Source of the DNA: Chloroflexota bacterium
Lineage (GTDB): Bacteria > Chloroflexota > Limnocylindria > QHBO01
NCBI GenBank assembly: GCA_005879815.1
Contig: VBKA01000100.1
Location: forward strand, 4,266-13,622
Direction: 5' to 3'
Length of the DNA: 9,357 nucleotides
Shown here: positions 6,511 to 9,357 of the stretch, piece after piece
Layout of the letters: each line of letters begins with the position of its first letter
Position numbering within the stretch: the stretch's first letter is position 1
Notes under the pieces: generated by a model
Databases searched by the model: none
Seen by the model: the letters and a program-made list of their open reading frames with translations, nothing else
Told to the model about the DNA's origin: nothing
Program-made: the position numbers and the translations under genes

Positions 6511-7542
6511 GTGTCCGGCATCACGTCTCTCCAGACTCGCTCCGTTCGTGTCCTGCTCGCCGCCCTGCTCTCGCTCTTCATCACCGTGCTGGCCATCGGT
6601 CCAGCCATCGCGCAGTTCGAACCCATCGAAGGAGCCGGTGGCGCACCGAGCGACGCCGACACCCTCAGCCACCTGGTGGTCAGCGAGCTGGTCACCGGTG
6701 GCGCAAGTGCGTCTGACGAGTTCGTCGAGGTCTACAACCCGTCGCCGGACGCTCTCCCTCTCGAGGGTCTGGAGCTCATCTACGTCAGCGCCAGCGGAGC
6801 CACCGTGACGCGCAAGGCGGCCTGGATCGCCGGCGCCCCGCTCGTGCCTTCCGGTGCCCATTGGCTCGTCGCCAACGCAGCCGGGCTCTATGCGCCGATG
6901 GCCGACACGACATACGCCAACGGCCTGGCCGCGACGGGAGGGAGCGTCGCGCTGCGTATTCAGGCCGCGACGACCGCTATCGACGCGGTGGGCTGGGGAA
7001 CCGCGACCAGTACCTGGCTCGAGGGACTGCCGGCTCCCGCCGCTCCCGCAGGCTCGAGCCTCGAGCGGCTGCCGGGAGGTGCGGCGGGGTCGGGGCAAGA
7101 CACCGACGACAACAGCGTTGACTTCGTGATGCGCGCGAGCCCGGATCCGCAGAACGCAGCGGCCACTCCGATCGCTTCGCCGTCTCCGTCCGCGACGCCC
7201 AGTGCGACCCCGTCGCCGAGCGCCTCGGCCACCCCAGGTTCGACTGACCCTCCGAGCCCGTCGCCCAGCCCATCGGTCACGCCGTCGTCCACTCCGTCTC
7301 CCGGCCCGATCTCGATCGCCGAGGCGCGGACGCTGCCGGATGGCACGGTCGCGACGATCAGCGGCGTGGCGCTCAGCGACTCGGACTTCACCGATGGCGG
7401 TGGTTGTCTCGTCGACGAGTCCGCCGGGATCGCCGTGCTCCTGAGCTCCGGCACCTTTGCGCGCGGCGACGAGCTGCTCGTGACGGGGACCGTCGGGGAC
7501 CGCTACGCCCGCGCACGCTGCGATCCTCCGCGGCGGAGATGA
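6511..7542 (+). CDS. Secreted lamin-tail/OB-fold protein, N-terminal part before a frame break
   Basis: This part starts with a signal peptide (VRVLLAALLSLFITVLA, predicted cut after AIA near residue 35). A lamin-tail domain (LTD) follows at about 6661-7155, with VVSELVTGG, DEFVEVYNPS, TGGSVALR, VDAVGWG-like AIDAVGWG and DTDDNSVDF, all typical of bacterial LTDs. Next come a Pro/Ser/Thr linker (7162-7308) and most of an OB-fold-like domain that breaks off at TGTVGDRYAR. LTDs occur in secreted and surface proteins, often beside nuclease or ComEC-type domains; no nuclease domain is seen here. GTG at 6511 is preferred because GAGGTG (6500-6505) lies 5 bases upstream; GTG at 6505 is the alternative. 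The last ten or so residues before TGA (7540-7542), ARCDPPRRR, are probably out of frame: the domain continues in the next reading frame. It is divergent from the membrane protein gene. Confidence 0.82.
   Translation: MSGITSLQTRSVRVLLAALLSLFITVLAIGPAIAQFEPIEGAGGAPSDADTLSHLVVSELVTGGASASDEFVEVYNPSPDALPLEGLELIYVSASGATVTRKAAWIAGAPLVPSGAHWLVANAAGLYAPMADTTYANGLAATGGSVALRIQAATTAIDAVGWGTATSTWLEGLPAPAAPAGSSLERLPGGAAGSGQDTDDNSVDFVMRASPDPQNAAATPIASPSPSATPSATPSPSASATPGSTDPPSPSPSPSVTPSSTPSPGPISIAEARTLPDGTVATISGVALSDSDFTDGGGCLVDESAGIAVLLSSGTFARGDELLVTGTVGDRYARARCDPPRRR
7162..7308 (+). repeat. Pro/Ser/Thr-rich linker 1
   Basis: This low-complexity coding stretch consists mainly of Ser-Pro, Thr-Pro and Ala codons (for example SPSPSATPSATPSPS). 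It joins the LTD to the first OB-like module. Such linkers are common in secreted wall-spanning proteins and may be glycosylated. The imperfect 3- and 6-base periodicity makes it prone to slippage or misassembly. Confidence 0.8.
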
Positions 7543-9131
7543 CGCTCCTTGGTGCCGGCTCCGCGCCGGGGCCTGCGCCCACGGAGACCGGCGCGATCGG
7601 CGAGGAAACAGAATGCGAGCTCGTCCGGATCTCGGCGACGATCGCCAGCTCTCCGACGAGCCTCTCGAGCGGCCTCGCGTTCGACGTGGATGATGGAAGC
7701 GGCCCGGTCCGCGTGCTCGTGGCGCCCGGGACCGGAATCGACACAACCGATTGGGTGCGCGGCGCCCGCCTGGCCTTGATCGGGGTCGCTGGCCAACGCG
7801 ACTCCAGCGGCACTGACATCGCCGGCTACCGCATCCTGCCGCGCGATGCCGCGGACATCCTCGAGCTCGTGCCACCCAGCACGCCGACGCCCAGCCCAAC
7901 GGCGTCGCCAAGCCCGACGCCCACGGCGTCGGTGCCCGGCTCGCCCACACCCTCACCGAGCGCCAGCCAGACTCCGACTGGCTCGCCCTCGGCGACCCCG
8001 AGCCCGAGCGCATCGATACCGCCGGTCATATCGATCCGCGCGGCACGAGCGCTTGCAACCGGCAGCGCGGTTCACGTTCGCGGCGTCGTCACCCTGGGCA
8101 GCGGGATCGTAGATGGCGCCACCGCGGTGATCCAGGACGCGTCCGCGGCCATCCTGCTCAGGCTCTCCGACAAGGCTGGGAACCTGCGCCGGGGCAGACT
8201 GGTGGACGTCGTTGGCGTGCGCTCCAGCAAGGCCGGCATGCTCACCATCCGCGTCGAGAAGCCACCGATCGTGGTTGGCGCAGCCGTCGAACCGGTCGCG
8301 GTTGTCGTCGCGACCGGCGGGGCAGGTGAGCGCCTCGAGGCGCGGCTGCTCCTCGTCCACGGCACGGTGACCAGCAACCCCGTCCGCTCGACCGCCGGCA
8401 ACGTGGCCTTCACCATCGACGACGGGAGCGGCCCTCTGCGCGTCACCGTCTTCTCGGCCAGCGGCATCCACACCACCGGGATCGCCCGAGGAGTTCTCGC
8501 GGAGGTGCGCGGCATCCTTGGACAGCAGACCACCGGCCAGCAGCCCGAGCGCGGCTATCGGCTCTGGCCCCGTGATGGGGCCGATCTGCACGTCATCCCC
8601 ACATCGGCATCGGATGCCGGCTCTGGCAACGCCACGACCGCAGCACTCTCGGCGAGCTCGTCAGGCGCCGCGGGTCTCGCCGTCGGTCAGTCACGCCTGC
8701 CCCGCCTGGCGGACGAGGTGGTTGGGTCGGCGTCGGGTACCGCCGGTATGCCGCGCGGAGCCGCTGGGAGCGACGCTGGCGTCGCTGGCGGGTCGCTCGG
8801 GAGTGGAGCGGCAGGCCAGCCAGCGGATGGCGTGACCCCGCCCGATGCGCGCGCATCGAACGCCCCGACGGCCGAGGCCGGTGCGGGCGCGAGCCTGATC
8901 GAGCCTCTCGCGGCGCGACGCCTCTCGTCGAAGTACGCGTCTGTGCTCCTGCTCACCGCGCTCGCGCTCATGGTGTTGATGGGGGTCCTTGCCTGGCGGA
9001 CCGGAGCGCTCGGACGGCTGCGTCTCGTGCTGGAGCGGGTGGGGGAAGGCGAGACCTCTGGGACAGATGGCGGCCTGGATTCAGCAGGATGGGGAGCGAA
9101 GGGCAGCGACGGCGGTGAGCCGCTGCGCTGA
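7512..9131 (+). CDS. Secreted lamin-tail/OB-fold protein, C-terminal part after the frame break
   Basis: This is the continuation of the preceding gene in the -1 frame. It begins RTLRSSAAEMTLLG, the missing last strand of OB-like domain A1, followed by domain B1 (7611-7868), a Pro/Ser/Thr linker, domains A2 (8025 to about 8291) and B2 (8328-8597), an Ala/Gly/Ser-rich stalk (about 8600-8930), one membrane helix (about 8934-8999, VLLLTALALMVLMGVLAW) and a short polar tail. B1 and B2 share DDGSGP followed by RV, and GYR-LPRD/GYRLWPRD, so the A-B pair looks duplicated. With the upstream part the protein would be about 870 residues, exported and anchored at its C-terminus. OB folds bind nucleic acids or sugars; the ligand is unknown. 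The only independent start nearby, ATG 7539, overlaps the upstream TGA as ATGA, but would give a product with no signal peptide that cuts domain A1, so a broken single gene is preferred. Confidence 0.8.
   Translation, partial: RTLRSSAAEMTLLGAGSAPGPAPTETGAIGEETECELVRISATIASSPTSLSSGLAFDVDDGSGPVRVLVAPGTGIDTTDWVRGARLALIGVAGQRDSSGTDIAGYRILPRDAADILELVPPSTPTPSPTASPSPTPTASVPGSPTPSPSASQTPTGSPSATPSPSASIPPVISIRAARALATGSAVHVRGVVTLGSGIVDGATAVIQDASAAILLRLSDKAGNLRRGRLVDVVGVRSSKAGMLTIRVEKPPIVVGAAVEPVAVVVATGGAGERLEARLLLVHGTVTSNPVRSTAGNVAFTIDDGSGPLRVTVFSASGIHTTGIARGVLAEVRGILGQQTTGQQPERGYRLWPRDGADLHVIPTSASDAGSGNATTAALSASSSGAAGLAVGQSRLPRLADEVVGSASGTAGMPRGAAGSDAGVAGGSLGSGAAGQPADGVTPPDARASNAPTAEAGAGASLIEPLAARRLSSKYASVLLLTALALMVLMGVLAWRTGALGRLRLVLERVGEGETSGTDGGLDSAGWGAKGSDGGEPLR
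7872..8024 (+). repeat. Pro/Ser/Thr-rich linker 2
   Basis: This is a second low-complexity stretch (PSTPTPSPTASPSPTPTAS and similar) between the two A-B modules. It resembles linker 1 in composition and length (51 against 49 codons), which fits duplication of a linker plus A-B unit, although low complexity alone could produce the resemblance. Confidence 0.8.
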
Positions 9132-9207
9132 CCTGGACCGGGGCGCGGCGGGCAAGGTCCGGCGCCGACCGCGACGGGCGAGTCGTCGAGCACGCTCCGA
9201 GCGAGCG

Positions 9208-9213
9208 TATACT
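9208..9213 (+). promoter_or_regulatory. Candidate -10 element for the phosphorylase gene (TATACT)
   Basis: TATACT matches five of six consensus bases and is the best -10 in the window. A weak -35 candidate, TCGAGC (9186-9191), lies 16 bases upstream. The start would be near 9220, leaving a leader of about 42 bases. The gene therefore appears to have its own promoter rather than relying on read-through from the lamin-tail gene. Confidence 0.5.
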
Positions 9214-9261
9214 CCGCGCCGACCTCGCCCGGCCGTGCACGGAAGGAGGAGCGCCACTCGC

Positions 9262-9357
9262 GTGACCGAGCTCTCCCGCGCTGATGCGCCGCGAAGCGGT
9301 TCAAGGCAGTACCACATCGCCCTCGAGCGCGGCGAGCTCGCCGAGCACGTGCTCCTG
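9262..9357 (+). CDS. udp: Nucleoside phosphorylase, probably uridine phosphorylase, 3' end outside the window
   Basis: Only 32 codons are present. The stretch QYHIALERGELAEHVLL resembles the N-terminus of PNP/UDP family phosphorylases, in which a Y/F-H-I/L-L segment is followed by a hydrophobic strand and the phosphate-binding PGDP motif; that motif would fall just past the window edge. Uridine phosphorylase splits uridine with phosphate into uracil and ribose 1-phosphate in the cytoplasm, a salvage step. GTG at 9262 is the likely start, with AAGGAGGA at 9243-9250, 11 bases upstream, which is slightly long. A purine nucleoside phosphorylase of the same fold cannot be excluded. The gene follows the lamin-tail gene by 130 bp, has its own TATACT box, and is not in an operon with carAB, although both affect the pyrimidine pool. 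Confidence 0.6.
   Translation, partial: MTELSRADAPRSGSRQYHIALERGELAEHVLL

Noticed and set aside
7539..7542. ATGA stop/start overlap as evidence for two coupled genes, as in carA/carB
   Set aside because: The downstream product would have no signal peptide although its domains and C-terminal anchor are of exported type, and domain A1 would be cut before its last strand. Kept as the alternative to the frame break.
6376..8013. Long open frame (545 codons) on the minus strand
   Set aside because: It is opposite the lamin-tail gene. The product is extremely Arg/Gly/Ser-rich with no motifs, and the plus strand encodes a clear signal peptide and LTD.
9135..9160. GGACC/GGTCC inverted repeat after the lamin-tail gene as a terminator
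   Set aside because: The stem is only 5 bp with a 16-base loop and no T run, too weak to call.

Overview
This GC-rich window (roughly 70% G+C by eye) holds a compact run of bacterial genes. No RNA gene, insertion sequence, CRISPR array or phage gene was seen. The mix of genes suggests a free-living bacterium of the Chloroflexota (Limnocylindria-like) or, less likely, an actinobacterium: a DUF4349 membrane protein, BioY, an isolated carAB pair, and a secreted lamin-tail/OB-fold protein with Pro-Ser-Thr linkers. This placement is inference from gene content and composition only.

Layout. Positions 3-734 (+) are the 3' part of a DUF4349 envelope protein. It meets bioY (738-1358, -), the biotin-binding S component of an ECF transporter, tail to tail with 3 bp between them. 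bioY is divergent from carA (1446-2681, +), which overlaps carB (2678-5470, +) by 4 bp. These two encode carbamoyl-phosphate synthetase, the shared first step of pyrimidine and arginine synthesis. A hairpin with a perfect 12-bp stem lies between carB and a convergent gene for an unrecognised four-helix membrane protein (5732-6376, -). That gene is divergent from a large secreted, C-terminally anchored protein (6511-9131, +), whose frame is broken near 7510. The window ends 32 codons into a nucleoside phosphorylase gene (9262-9357, +), probably udp. The stretches between genes are all under 300 bases.

How the parts fit. CarAB makes carbamoyl phosphate for UMP synthesis, and a uridine phosphorylase would salvage uridine, so both touch the pyrimidine pool, although they are not in one operon. 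CarB ends where the allosteric (MGS) domain normally starts, so the usual UMP, ornithine or IMP control of the enzyme should be missing. The carA leader, by contrast, is rich in structure: a palindrome at the expected transcription start, a hairpin touching the ribosome binding site, and a terminator-like hairpin inside the first codons of an unusually long CarA N-terminus. One reading is that control has moved from enzyme to transcript, but this is untested.

Most notable: CarB without its regulatory domain paired with a structured carA leader; the LTD/OB protein with a duplicated two-domain module and a one-base frame break; and direct repeats with an 11-bp period upstream of that gene.
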